Below are positions 19,815-31,137 of a stretch of DNA of 64,000 nucleotides, piece after piece (the stretch's first letter is position 1; every line of letters begins with the position of its first letter). The position numbers and the translations under genes were made by a program. Origin of the DNA: Linderina pennispora (Eukaryota > Kickxellomycota > Kickxellomycetes > Kickxellales > Kickxellaceae); the NCBI RefSeq assembly GCF_002104995.1, contig NW_024468260.1:496001-560000 (forward strand), in the 5' to 3' direction. The notes under the pieces are model-generated. The model had not been told where the DNA came from. It was given only the letters and a program-made list of their open reading frames with translations, and ran no database searches.

Positions 19815-21698
19815 ATGCTTATTCGAATTAGGTCGCCCGAGGGCATGCACCGCGTCGAGGTCAGCGGGTCAGACACGCTCGCGCAGCTGCTGGCCAAGGT
19901 TGCTGACCGCTATGAAGGCCAGCTCGGCCAGCGACATCCTTCTAACACAGGACGCAGCAGGAAAGCAAATCATGGCCGAGTTCGAGCTGACAATGCCGCA
20001 GCTGGGGTTGAAGCACGGCGACATGCTGTATGCGCGAATCGCAGCATCGGCGCGGCCCAGCGCTGAGCCGTCGGCGCAGGAGCCGGCAGATACGGCGTCG
20101 GTCTTCTTTCAGCAGGACGAAGTAGATAGTCAGTTGGAAAAGGACGATGGCAAAATCAAACGCAAGCGTGATGGCAACTTTTGCAAGCACGGCGACAAGG
20201 GCATGTGCGAGTACTGCTGGCCGCTCGAGCCGTTCGACGACGGGTACCTGGCACAGCACAAGATCAAGCACATGTCGTTCCATGCATATCTGCGCAAGAC
20301 GCTGGTGGACCAGAAGGTCACGGGTGATATCAGCCATGGACCGCCGGCGAAATATGCCGCTGCCGCTGGAGGATCCTGACTTTGGCGTCAAGGCCGACTG
20401 CAAGAGTGGACATGCACCGTGGCCGGAGGGTATCTGCACCAAGTGCCAGCCGTCGGCGATCACACTGATGCGGCAGCGGTTCCGGATGGTGGACCATGTG
20501 GAGTTTGCGCACCAGGAACTGGTGGAGCGGCTGCTGGCGTTCTGGCGCGCGACGCGGTGCCAGCGGTTCGGCTATCTGTTTGGGCACTACGAGCGGTACA
20601 CGGAGGTGCCTTTGGGCGTCAAGGCGGTGGTGGAGGCAGTGTATGAACCCAAAGCAGGCGTGGGACGTGGATGGCATCAAGCTACCGCTCGAATCTGAGG
20701 AACACACCCAGGAGATGGAGCGCGCAGCCGAGGCTGCCACTGCATGTGGGCTGCAAATCGTCGGCATGGTGTTCACGGACCTGGAGCCAGCGGATGAAGC
20801 TGGCAAGGTGTTGTTCCGGCGGCATGGCAACTCGTACTTTTTGACATCGCTTGAGTGCCGGCTGGCAGGCGTACATGCAGAACAAGTACCCGAGCCGGTG
20901 CCGGTGGGCGCGTGGGGGCCATTTCGGCAGCAAGTTTGTCACAGTGTGCATCAGCGGCAACCAGGACCAGGACGTGGAGATGACCGCATGGCAGGTGTCG
21001 AGCCAGGCGATGGCCATGCAGAAGGCAGACCTGGTGGTGCCCAGCTCGGTGCCTTCGAAGTTGTGTGTGTTGGAGGCAACCAAGACGCGGTACGTGCCAG
21101 ACATCTTTTACAAGTACACCAACGAGTACAACCTGCCGGTGACTGCCAACGCCAAGCCGGCATTTCCCATCGAGTACCTGCTGGTGAACCTCACATACGG
21201 GTTCCCGAAGCAGCCGATGGCCAAGTTCCGCCGTCCCGAGCCGTTCCCTATCGAGAACCGCGAGCATATGCACGAGGTGCAGACCCCAGCACCTTTGCGC
21301 TCGCGCATCCAGGAGGCAGTGGCCGACCCGGCCAAGATTGCCGCTGTGCTCTCGGACTTCCACCTGCTAGTCTACCTTGTCAGCCTGGACATCTTCAGCA
21401 AGGACGAGCTCAAGACTCTCGGCAGGAATTGCAACCGACCCCGAGTACGCTACTGAGGGCATGCAGCATCTGCAGATGGCGAGTGGATGGCAGACACTGA
21501 GTATGATGCTCGAGGCTGCAGAAGCTGCTGGTCCTGCGCCGTCGACCAGTGCATCATCGACGGGGCTGGACCGATTCTGCAGGCGCTTCAGCCCCTCCGC
21601 CGGCGACCAGCGGCGGAACGTGGGCGTGCCGCCACTGCACTTTTGAGAACACGTCTGCCAACGACTCGTGCGAGATGTGTGCGCTGCCCAGGGATTAG
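19815..21698 (+). CDS. NPL4: NPL4, ubiquitin-binding cofactor of Cdc48; six frame changes
   Basis: NPL4 pairs with UFD1 to feed ubiquitinated proteins to Cdc48/p97 in ER-associated degradation. The start ATG at 19815 opens the UBX-like N-terminus ([10 protein letters not shown]). Then follow the NPL4 zinc-finger region ([31 protein letters not shown]), the MPN-like NPL4 core ([30 protein letters not shown]) and a C-terminal NZF finger (C-x2-C-x10-C-x2-C in WACRHCTF...SCEMCAL). Stop is 21696-21698. No single frame spans it. The conserved text runs through frames in the order 0,1,2,0,1,2,0, i.e. six +1 steps near 19905-19912, 20341-20356, 20647-20656, 20852-20860, 21409-21425 and 21560-21590. 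Identity is secure. Whether the steps are sequence errors, decay or real frameshifting is unresolved. The NZF is present as in animals and absent from budding yeast. Confidence 0.88.
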
Positions 21699-21830
21699 TG
21701 AAAAGTTTGGTAGATGCCATATTAATGTGAGGTGTGATGTAGGCTGAAATATGAGAACGGCGATGTAGGCCCTCTTTTTTGCGATTTCACATATATTTTT
21801 CCATTCTTCTCATAGTACCAACGGACGTCA

Positions 21831-22481
21831 ATGGCAAAGCAGTACCGGAACATTGGCGAGGACGTGTGGAAGAACAAGGTCGAGAAGGTCGTAAGTGTCA
21901 GTCTGACAGAGACGCACGCCCTAGATAAAAAAAAACCAAAGAGACTGCTGCTCTAAAAGAAAAATGCCTCTAGAATGCCGAGCTTTTTATTTTCACGTAC
22001 GGCTCGCTGGTGGTGCAACTGGTCAAGGACTACGAAGACTACCAGGCTGTGAACAAGCAGCTGGATAAGCTCGGCTACAACATCGGCGTGCGCCTAATCG
22101 ACGATGTGCTGTCCCGTACCAGCCTGGACAAATGCAAAGACATGCGCGAAACCGCCGAGGTGATTTCAAAGGTCGGCTTCCGCATGTTCCTGAACATTGC
22201 GCCGTCGGTGTCGGCGTGGTCGACGGACTCCAAGGAGTTCTCGCTGATCCTCGACGACAACCCATTGAACGACTTTTGCGAGCTGCCGCCTCGGGCGGTG
22301 CAGGACGGGCTGTGGTACAGCAATGTTCCTGTGCGGCGTCATTCGCGGCGCCCTGGAGATGGTTGGGCTGCAGGTGAAGGTGGAGTTTGTCCGGGACGTG
22401 CTGAGAGGTGATGATGTGTCGGAGATTCGCGTCCGGCTGGAGAAGATGCTGGACGAGGAGGTGCCGGTGGGCGATGATTAG
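21831..22481 (+). CDS. BET3: BET3 / TRAPPC3, TRAPP core subunit; one frame change
   Basis: A core subunit of the TRAPP Rab-GEF tethering complex on ER-Golgi membranes. Exon 1 is 21831-21890 (20 codons), the intron 21891-21973 (83 nt, GTAAGT...CTCTAG), and exon 2 21974-22481. Seen: FTYGSLVVQLVKDYED, LDKLGYNIGVRLIDD, the cysteine in SLDKCKDM (position of the acylated Cys of animal Bet3), EFSLILDDNPLNDF and YSN...LCGVIRGALEMVG. The last two blocks are in different frames. After YSN (about 22320) the reader must skip one base between 22322 and 22331 to reach CGVIRGALEMV and the stop at 22481. With the skip the product is about 189 residues, the normal BET3 length. Ends 35 nt from the stop of the convergent rhodanese gene. 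Confidence 0.88.
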
Positions 22482-22516
22482 AATGTGGTGGGGGTTGCAT
22501 TTTGCGAAATAAAACT

Positions 22517-23798
22517 CTATGCTGTCATTTTCTTCTTGGGCCGGGCGATGCCGTCGGGGCCGAATGCTTCCTCGGGCCGCACGCGCGTGCGGTAGTCCCA
22601 GAGCGGCGGCATGCGGTTCTTGATGAGCTCGTCGTGCGACATGCCGGCGCGCTCAATGCACAGCTCGTTGCCGCACGTATGCTTGTGTTTCTCTGCGCAC
22701 TTTTCGCACTGCACAAACAGGAGATTGCAGCTGGTGTTGGCGCAGTTTGTGAACACATCGCAGGGCCCCCCGCACTGGTCGCACTTGGTCAGAATCTCGC
22801 TGGTGACTTCTTCGCCCAGCCGCTTGTCAAAGGTGAAGTTTTTGCCGTGGAAGATCGACTGCGGTGACTGCTGCTCGCGGATGTGTCTGCCATATGCGAT
22901 TACCCCGCCCTTCAGCGTCTTGACGTTTGCGTAGCCTTCCGACTTGAGAATGGCACCGGCGACCGAGCACCGGATTCCGCCGGCGCAGTACATGTGGATT
23001 GGTGTGTTCTTGTCGGCGCACAGGTCCCGCACGACCGCCATTTCGTCACGGAACGTGTCGACATCCGGGCACACGGCGCCCTCGAACCGGCCGATCCGGA
23101 ACTCGTAGTTGTTGCGCATGTCAATCAGCAACGGCTGCGCACCAGACTCCTTGATCTGATTCAGCTCGTTCTCCCACGCCTCGGGGCTCAGGTACTCGGG
23201 CTCATGCGCCAGCTCCTCCAGCCTGAGGGGCGCGCCCGTGGCCACCAGCGGCCTGACACGCACATGCAGAGCCTTGAACGACTTGCGGTGGTCGATTGCC
23301 CAGTTGAATTTAGGAATTCTCCCGCGGAACATCTGCGAGTCCTCGAGCCACTGCCGCAGCTTCAGCGCGTTCTCCTGCGGCACGCTGAGCTGCGCGTTGA
23401 TCCCTTGCTCGCAGATGTAGATTCGCCCGACAATCCCCAGGTCCGTGCTCCACTCGTTCTGGATCTTGTCCCGCGCTGGCTGTACGTGCTCTGAGGGGAT
23501 ATTAAAGAAGCTGTAGAATGATATTGTCAGGAACCCGTCCGTACCTGCTGTCGGATAGGGCTGGTCTATGGCGGCTGGGTGCGGAGCGAGCGGGCCCTGG
23601 GATTTGTGCAGGTATGGCGATGAGCTGCTCCATATCCGTGAAGTGTGCATGGTGCAGGTCCGCTGTATAGCTGATTGGACGGTGCTGGCCTGGCAAAGTG
23701 TGCCAAGAGCCTGCCGCGATCGGCCGCCACAGTGGCTGTGCCGCCGATCTGCCCAAACCGAGGCTTCGGGGCACAAGCAAACGACTGAACATGGCCAT
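22517..23798 (-). CDS. TrhO/YceA-like rhodanese, probably mitochondrial
   Basis: The protein has the layout of the tRNA U34 hydroxylase TrhO (YceA): an N-terminal acylphosphatase-like domain (FLTISFYSFFNIP...GRIYICEQGINAQLS), a rhodanese domain with the catalytic Cys in MYCAGGIRCSVAGA, and a C-terminal Cys-rich zinc-binding region (CDQCGGPCD...CNLLFVQCEKC). The main frame is open from 22517 to 23776. A typical mitochondrial presequence (MAMFSRLLVPRSLGLGRS) starts at 23798 in another frame. Joining the two needs a +1 step somewhere in 23590-23680. Alternatively translation starts at an internal Met in the main frame and the presequence is chance, but its composition and good ATG context argue against that. 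Predicted role: oxygen-dependent 5-hydroxyuridine formation in tRNA, from family knowledge. Confidence 0.78.
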
Positions 23799-26560
23799 GG
23801 TTGTCTTCACAGAATAGCACCTGAATTCAAAAAATAAAATAAAAATAAAATAAAAAAGCTGAGGAACGGAGAGAGATAAAGAACGACCACTACCGTTTAT
23901 TTTTCGGTTCCTGAGTGAACATGGCATAGGATTTTTGAAATTAATTTTCAATGTAGTGGTTTGATCTAATCATAAACGTGCTGTGGTGAGGGGGAAGTGT
24001 ACATGGATGATATGGAGGAATAAAAGCTAGGCGCTGGAGGTAATGACTATAGGTTCGGAGAGACCCGAGAACACTGCCTGTGCCGGCAGCGGGGCTGAAT
24101 GCAATGCCACCGTTAGAGAATCCAGCATGCTGAACATCTGGGCCTGTATGCGGAACACCCCCGGCCGCCTTACAGTCAAGGCGTGGAACTTCGAATACCA
24201 TCCTGTCATCAGAGATGCTTCGGAGACTGCGTGTTCGCACCATCGAGTAGCCGCTGTCCGCTTTCTGTCAGATCCAGATTTAGCGTGCCGTCCATGGACA
24301 CCAGCGCTATGCTCATCACGTAGCCAGGAGCGTCCAAGGGATCCTGCCTTTGGGGTCTACAGGATTTTTTGCGCAGTTTCATTTTTGTTCCGTGGAAGAA
24401 CAATTAGTGCAAATCGGAATGTCATGACAATGGCTAAAAAAAGACATGTTCAACGTGAACGTATTGGGGGCGGGGGATAGCACCTGTATTTCGTTTGGAC
24501 CAAGAGGCAGATCTTTTCTGCGTTGTCTGGAACAGGGCTGGCTAGAAATACAGCATGCAGCACCACCATGTATAGTGAGATGCCTGTAATTTTCTTTCCT
24601 GCTTTTCGCCTGGAACGCTGGAATGGTCACGCAGCAGATGCAAGAACCAGCTCAAAAAGAGTGTCGGTGGGCTATTTATAAGTAGTCCCTGTTTGTTCGG
24701 GTCGCCAAAACGCCGGGAGGGGCGCCTGTCACGGATCCAGGTATAACATACCCGTATACTTACATGCCGTTTGTATCAAGCAGCTCAAGCGCTATTGTGA
24801 TTGGACCCAGAGTCTCATCTACGATCCCGTACCGTGGTGTATCGAACGTACTCTGATAGCAGTGGTCAGCCATGCATACAAGATAACAGACCGTCTCTTG
24901 GATGTAAAAAAAATAAGTAAAAAAAAGAAGCTGGAAAATAGAAAAATAAAAGTGAAGGAATGGAATGGAAAAGCGAAAACCTGTGCTATCTGGGTTTGCC
25001 TGCAGGCTTTGCGAGCCCAGTTTCGTTTATATGTGGCGAGCGTAGGAAAATTAAAAATAGAGAGCACTGTTCACGCTCGGCAAAGACGAATCTCCTCCGA
25101 TTGCCTTCCTCCCTCCCTCTCTTTTTCAATCCGTAAAGATAGCTGCGCAGCACAGGGATGCTAATAATGACTATCGACGCTCAAGATGCGCAAAGCACAG
25201 CTCGGGAGAGCCTTTAACCTATCCGCCAAAGGAACGGTGCCTGGGTATCAGAGTAATGCAAGAAACACGACTACTGCGCAACACCTGGGGGCGAAGATAT
25301 GTCTGCCTTTGACAACAGATGCCTTCTTCCTGTGTCGCAGAAGCCTATCGCTACCCCCAAAAACAACAGGATAGTCACTCGTGAAACGCTCTTAAATGGC
25401 CACGGAATGCTGGCCACAGACGGAGCGCTCGATGGGTTTGTGCACCTTTTGTTGGCAGCAGACACTGCAGAAATGTCCGATGGGCCCAATAGCAATCAGC
25501 AAAAGCTGGCCGTTGTTCTAAGAAACAGAGGGCTGCCAGGACTCGGCTGGATTGGGATGGTTGCCACCACAGGCAGCACTCGGAACCGATACAGGTTTGG
25601 CCAGAAACCGTGCAACTTTACACAGGGGTCGCAGTCCTTGAGCGGCTACTGGCAATGGTCGGGCCTATCTCGGCCGAAATTAAAATGCAACTGCGCAAAT
25701 GGCATGGCCGGGATATTCGCGGAAAGATTGCACCAGTGCTTTTACCGCTGGAAGACGAAAGGCTGCCGATCCTTTCTGTCAACAGATGAGTGGTGCGTGC
25801 TACTCCAGGCCTGTGTGCCTGAGTAGACCTAACAAGTTCACTGAGTACTGTAACACACGGATCGTGGCTAAGAAATCTTGGGCCGGGTCTGAGTTGTTTT
25901 TGCAAATAACGGAGGGGAAATGCTGCGCCGGGTTGCCAGCAAGGAATCGATGCTATGTTAGCAGGGAATCGGCTGCTGGTGGTTTTCTACCTTTGAGAGA
26001 AAAAGTGCGCTGCAGGCTTTCTTCCCACCCGCTCATTTGCTGTTTGCATTGCTATCTTTCGGTATTTTCAATTGACAAGCCAAGCGGCCTGGCTGTGGCT
26101 ATTGCGCCATATAGGGACCATGTCCTGCCCTAAAATGGCGCTGTTCATTGCAGTTGCAGATTGTGGATGTGCCGGGGACTAGGGCACCAGGCGTGTCAGT
26201 CCAGAACAAGTGGGGGTGCCCTGTTTTGGCAAACCCAGGTTTTGCCATATATGTCCAGTTAGTCCCGAGACGCTGAAGGCAGGCAAGACGGTGCCCCGCT
26301 GCTGTAGCCACTGGCACATATAGCCACACAAGTAGCATAACAGCAGCACATATATGCGTGTGATCCGCTGATCTTTAAATCAAATCAGCCTTTATCTCGC
26401 GCATTTCTATGCGCTCCAAAAATGCCAGTCCTGCAAGCCGGATAGAGCACAGAAAAAAAAACAGCGACTGCGAATTCGCAGGGCTGGAATTGCCTCGCTT
26501 TCCTTATCCTTTTTCTTCATTTCACATCCCTCCAATCACACATTTACATTAACAAGGAGA
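23799..26560. other. 2.8-kb gene-poor stretch
   Basis: No gene here meets my evidence standard. Short open frames on both strands (e.g. plus 24043-24480 and 25299-25826; minus 24027-24403) lack recognisable domains and good start contexts. The minus-strand stretch 24027-24403 has two adjacent frames with protein-like hydrophobic patterning and could be the eroded end of a gene. I see no tRNA, transposon ends or long repeats. The right end is the promoter of the gene at 26561. Confidence 0.5.
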
Positions 26561-27156
26561 ATGTTCCCTCGTATTGTTGCCCGCTCCGCCAGCTCGCGTC
26601 TCGCGACCACCGCCTTCCGCCGGTTCGAATCTACCACAGCCAAGGCGGCCGAGTCTGCGGTCTCCTCGCGCCCCGCTGCCTCTGCGCCCAAGAAGAAGCG
26701 CGCTATTGGCGGGTTCCGCGGCGGCGTTGTCGGCTTCCTTCTGGGAGCCACAACCGCTGGTGCGTTCGGATTCGTGTACTTGATTGAGGAGTACCAGAAG
26801 GCTACGAGTCTTGTGCTGAGCTCGGTGGATGAGCTGGAGAAGTCATCGCTGAAGGTCAAGGAGTATGTGAAGAAGATTGAGGCAGTGGAGGCGGATCTGG
26901 CGAAGCTGCGGGCATCGAGTGCCACTACACAGCAGGTTGCGCAGCTGAAGGCTGACTGGCGCAAGCAGAACGTAAGTATACAAGGGATTGTGTGTGGAAG
27001 AGCATGGCGAGGAGCGTTGTGACATGTCGCTAAGTGCTTATGGAGGCCTTGTAGGATATTCTGGCGCGCGATCACCTCGAGCTGAAGGCCCACGTGTGGG
27101 AGATCGAGCAGGACGTTGACACTGCCCTTGGCCGGTCATCGTCGAAAAAGAACTAG
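26561..27156 (+). CDS. mitochondrial single-pass coiled-coil protein, unknown function
   Basis: 170 residues. Exon 1 is 26561-26971 (137 codons), the intron 26972-27054 (83 nt, GTAAGT...TTGTAG), and exon 2 27055-27156 (33 codons plus stop). The N-terminus is an Arg/Ser/Ala-rich mitochondrial presequence (MFPRIVARSASSRLATTAFR). A Gly-rich transmembrane helix follows (GGVVGFLLGATTAGAFGFVYLI, about residues 53-74). From there to the end is a heptad-like charged helix (about 75-165) suggestive of a coiled coil. The layout suggests an inner-membrane protein with a long soluble coiled coil. I do not recognise a family. The intron join preserves the helix pattern, which supports the model. Confidence 0.8.
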
Positions 27157-27252
27157 AGTCTGGCATGGTGCTTCAAATATAGCGACACTTTCTTTACATC
27201 TGTTTGTTGCTCAACATGAAAGAGATGCGGTAAAATACATGCTACGTGGATG

Positions 27253-29290
27253 TCAGAGAATGAATCCGCCGCCGGTGTCTACATGCTCCTCCTGCTCCTG
27301 CTCCTGCCCTTCCTCCGATGAGGAGGATGTGTCGCTAGATGCTGCCTCCTTGCCTTTGCTTTTGCTCTTGAATGCAGCGCCTTGTGGCAGCGAACTCCTG
27401 GTGGCGAATGTGTCGTCGACCTCTTTCCGAACGCGCAAGGCAACCAGCAGTCTGCGCCATCGCTTGACCGCGCGCTTCTCTATAGCTGCTCTTTGCTGGG
27501 CGATCTTGTTATGTGTGCTCTCTGCCAGTGCATCGGCAACAAGTTCAGCAGAATCGCTGGGCACAACAACGCCACTGATGATGGGTGTGCTGACACCACG
27601 GCGGAACTCGAATCTCACGACAGCCTCTACGCAGTCAATGCCTAGATCCTTGCACAGCCGCTTGGCATCGGGATGTGGGATGTGTGCAGCGCCCTCAGGC
27701 AGCATAGATTCTGTGAACAGATCCAAGCGGCCATAGTCGTTTCTCGGCACCTTGCCGTCGGCAACCGGCGGCGGACGGAACAACTCCGTCTGCCACTCGC
27801 CAAACAGTGCGCTTACGGCCTCTACCCCCTGCGCTTCGCATTCCTCGACCTGCATTTTTGCGCGCGCAGTGACCGCTCGCTGCTTCACCGTCTTTATCGG
27901 CTGCTCGCCGGGCTTGACTGTGCGGCCCAGCCGCATCCACGCCATGGATGTGCGCAGTGCCTGGACGTTTTCGCGTAGAAACACCGGCTCCCCGCGCACA
28001 GTCCCAACTCGAGGCCCCTCTGGATACAGAATCTCGTTTTGCTTTAGATTGCGCTTCAGCACGTAGTGCGGATTGGAGGCAAAATCCGCAAGGCGCTTCG
28101 GCATGGCACTGCGGGCTTCACTGATGGCCATTTGCTCTTCCTCGCGATCATCGCGTTCGGTCTGGTCGGGGTTCTGCCACCGGTCCAGCCACCGGTCCCA
28201 CCAAGACCGGCCATCCGAGCTGCTGGCTTTCAGACGCAGTTTGCTGGTAGTATTGACGAATTCTGCTGTGTATCGGCGTGTGATGTCGCGCACATAGCCA
28301 AGTGAGTCCAGACTAACAATGTACGCAAATTTGCACGGGGATGTCTTGGTGGGCCGCACGAGTTGCTTGGGGTTCTCGATGCTGGCGGTGAGTGGGTTGA
28401 TTGGGACCCAGTTGTCCGGACAGAGGATCAAAGACCTCGCACCAGTACTGTGGCACGCCATCGTGCTTGGCCTTGGCCCTGGTTCTGGATGGGCTCGATT
28501 TTGCGCGCTTTCTCGCTGGGGACTGGTCCGAAGCGTCGGACAGGATCGCGCAGCCCTTCAAGAGCCTGGCTCTCGCTGACTGTCAGCTTCAGAGGCAGTG
28601 GCGAAATGCCTGCACAGAACCTGACATCAAACTTCAACGCCCGCAGCATACACGTCAGCAACATCGCCCTGTGCCATGGTCCTGGTCGCTCTCTTAGTCT
28701 CGATGAACCGGATAAATTGGTCCCCAATGCTTTGGCCCCGAGCCATGTCGGTCTCCCGGTATCGTAGCTTTGAGGGCGGTGAATGTCGCCAAAAAATAAT
28801 GCAGGTCTGACGAGAACCACTCGAGCCTCAGTGTGAGCTTCACTGGATGCAGGTGCTCGTGCATGCGCTCGATGCTTGCAGCGGGGATCAGTGAGAATGC
28901 CCGCCCCAGGGTCTCCCCACTACATGCATAGTTCATGAGCTGCAAGGATGTGAGCATGCAGATCAGCTCGGCAATGTGCTGGCTGCGGCGCAGGATGCGT
29001 GCCCGCCTCGTCACCACTGGCCGGCGTCCTCGAGCTTTGAGCAGGCTCGGGGCTTCGCCAAAATCCAGCTCCACGGTACCCAGCTCAGGCAGATCATCCT
29101 CAGGCATCCCGACATCCTCAGGCATCTCGACATCCTCGAACATGTCGTCATCCTCGCTACTGCTCGCAGCAGGGATTGGGGCAATAATATCCGAAGAACG
29201 CGCCCTTTTTTCCGCAGGCGAGCGGGGAGTTTTTGCTCCGGGCTGCTGCGCAGTAGCCAAGCCTGCGATTGTCCTATCGTCTGGAGTCAT
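27253..29290 (-). CDS. RAD4: RAD4 / XPC nucleotide-excision repair factor; four frame changes
   Basis: RAD4/XPC recognises helix-distorting DNA damage with RAD23 and recruits TFIIH. The start at 29290 opens a basic/acidic N-terminus, then a transglutaminase-like half (HLHPVKLTLRLEWFSSDLHY; MLRALKFDVRFCAG). The C-terminal half has PQYWCEVFDP, DNWVPINP, DITRRYTAEF and beta-hairpin domain blocks (HYVLKRNLKQNEILYPEG; RNDYGRLDLFTESMLPEGA). These blocks lie in successive frames, each displaced +1, with steps near 28731-28745, 28660-28675, 28515-28545 and 28411-28432. The last and longest segment (28461-27253) is open to the stop and ends in a Lys/Ser/Glu-rich tail. Total about 680 residues, short but plausible for RAD4. 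Identity rests on block order and the BHD motifs. Confidence 0.82.
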
Positions 29291-31137
29291 GGCTGCGCTA
29301 TATTCATAAAAGTATGAAAAAAGTTAAAAAAAATAAAAAGATTGGAAGGCGGATAGAGATGGTTTGTAATCGCGTACTGGTTCGGGCCATGGGAACTGTG
29401 GCTGCGGAACAATCACGGTTTGCCAGATTAACGCGCAGGATCATGGGATCGTATCGATGGCCATGACGCACGGCCCATGAGACATTGGGGCCATATCCAG
29501 AAAAAGCAGTCGCTCCATACATCATTCTCTGTCTGTGCACCCCGCCCCAAAGCATGCAAGGGTGGAGTGTATTTTTACACGCAGGCCGTGGCTAGCGTTT
29601 CTCACAAACCACCAGGCACCCGAAGGATGGCAATCATAACATGCCTGGATATGCGCGCCCGAACCAGCCCGGTGAATCCAGCCTCGCCTATTTATTTTGA
29701 CACTCTTTCCCGCTGCCATGTCTCCCGCCTCGCCCCCAACAAAAGCGGGATATCGAGCAAGGCGATATAGTAGGTGGGCTTTACTGCCTTTTGGCGATAG
29801 CGCCGTTTCGATCGATAGAGCATCTGCTTGGTGATTGCGTGGTGATAGTGGGCTGGAATCCTATCGGTTGCTGCTAGACGAATGGCAGACAGAGCAGGGA
29901 TAATCCTGCTTGGCAAGGGGGCGCCGGTAACATGATCCTACCACCATGGCCATGGCAAGCATGTGCGACTATTGCTGATAGTAGGCCGGCAGGCAGCTAG
30001 CCCGGCGGTGGTTGGCAGACAAGCTTTATTCCTCCGCAAAGCAGGAAACACCAAACGCTGCATCCGAAGATCCCTCATATCGGAAGAAGAAAGAAAAACT
30101 TGTGCTTAAGCAAGATTTCCTGCAGGGAACCTCTCTATTTTTCACACTCTAGACACCTGTTTCAGGTTTGACTGCATGGGGCTGCTGTGGTGGCCGGGAG
30201 GAGGACGTGAAATGAATGCGCACAACCCCTCTTTTCTGTGAGAATGAAATTGGATGGCGGTACGAGCTGAGCAGCAATACAAGTGCTGTGGTGGGCACAC
30301 ACACCAATGCTGAGGGAGCAAGGAAAGGGGAGGCAATTTATTACTTTGCGAAAACGAGGCAGATGCATTCGCGTCGCTCGGGTTAGTAATGGCCATTTGC
30401 TCCTGTTGTCGGTGCAACGTTACTGCCCGTCTGCACACGCCCTTTAGCCTCCATTTGCAACCCCCCTGTTTTTATCTAGTGGCATGCCTGGGCCACACGC
30501 TGTTTTCTGCAAATATCCTAGGGCAACACGGCTGGCGTTTGCCTCGAACGCTTTATCCTCTCACACATATTGCTGCTGCTGCCACCGCTGCCATTCCCTT
30601 TCAACACCGCCATTTTCTAACCAATCGTCAGCCATAGGGGGCGGTGTGCAGCAGAAAAAACTTCAGGCCAGATTTCAACCAAACCACCTCATGATCGCTC
30701 TCGGTGAAATCGATGAAAAAAATAAAACGCACAGGTCCCCCTGGAATATAATTTTCAACCTTCCTGCCCTCTCCCACCCGCTCTTTTCCCTCTCCCACCA
30801 CGTAGTTCTTTTCCTCTCTCTATTTGTAACCTCGGTCTTGCTAGCGTCACCTTCTTTTTATTCTTTCCAGTCGTGCTCCTTGCTGGCGCGCTTTGAGGGT
30901 TGGGTTTTCCTTTTCGTATCTCCCTACTTTTGTTCTTGTCAGGGGGGCCGTGCGAGCTCTGCGTGTATGCGCTCCTTCTCTCTCCTGTCTTCGGTATATC
31001 TTTTCTTTGTACTATAGCCTGCTGTGGCAGCCAAACGCTCCGGAGAGGACACCAAACCGCTATCTTTTTCCGCCTAGCCAGCATTCGACCAAATTCTCAA
31101 TTCATACACTATTCTCCTGAAAACAATAACCCAGCCG
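29291..31137. other. RAD4-PLC1 divergent intergenic region
   Basis: 1.85 kb between divergent starts. The last 400 nt (about 30750-31130) are strongly C/T-rich on the plus strand, as in promoters and leaders of highly transcribed fungal genes. No coding exon is supported. A 177-codon open frame at 30484-31017 is this pyrimidine tract read as Ser/Phe/Leu. Confidence 0.5.

Noticed and set aside
24027-24403. Two adjacent minus-strand frames with protein-like patterning
   Set aside because: Could be the eroded end of a gene, but I cannot match a family or find an upstream exon; left as unsupported.
25299-25826. A 175-codon plus-strand frame with a faint LSM-like stretch (TDGALDGF...LLLAA)
   Set aside because: The resemblance is short, the expected second LSM motif is not convincing, and flanking sequence looks non-coding.
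30484-31017. A 177-codon frame in the pyrimidine-rich PLC1 leader
   Set aside because: Ser/Phe/Leu/Cys low complexity typical of a translated C/T tract; it overlaps the expected promoter and leader.
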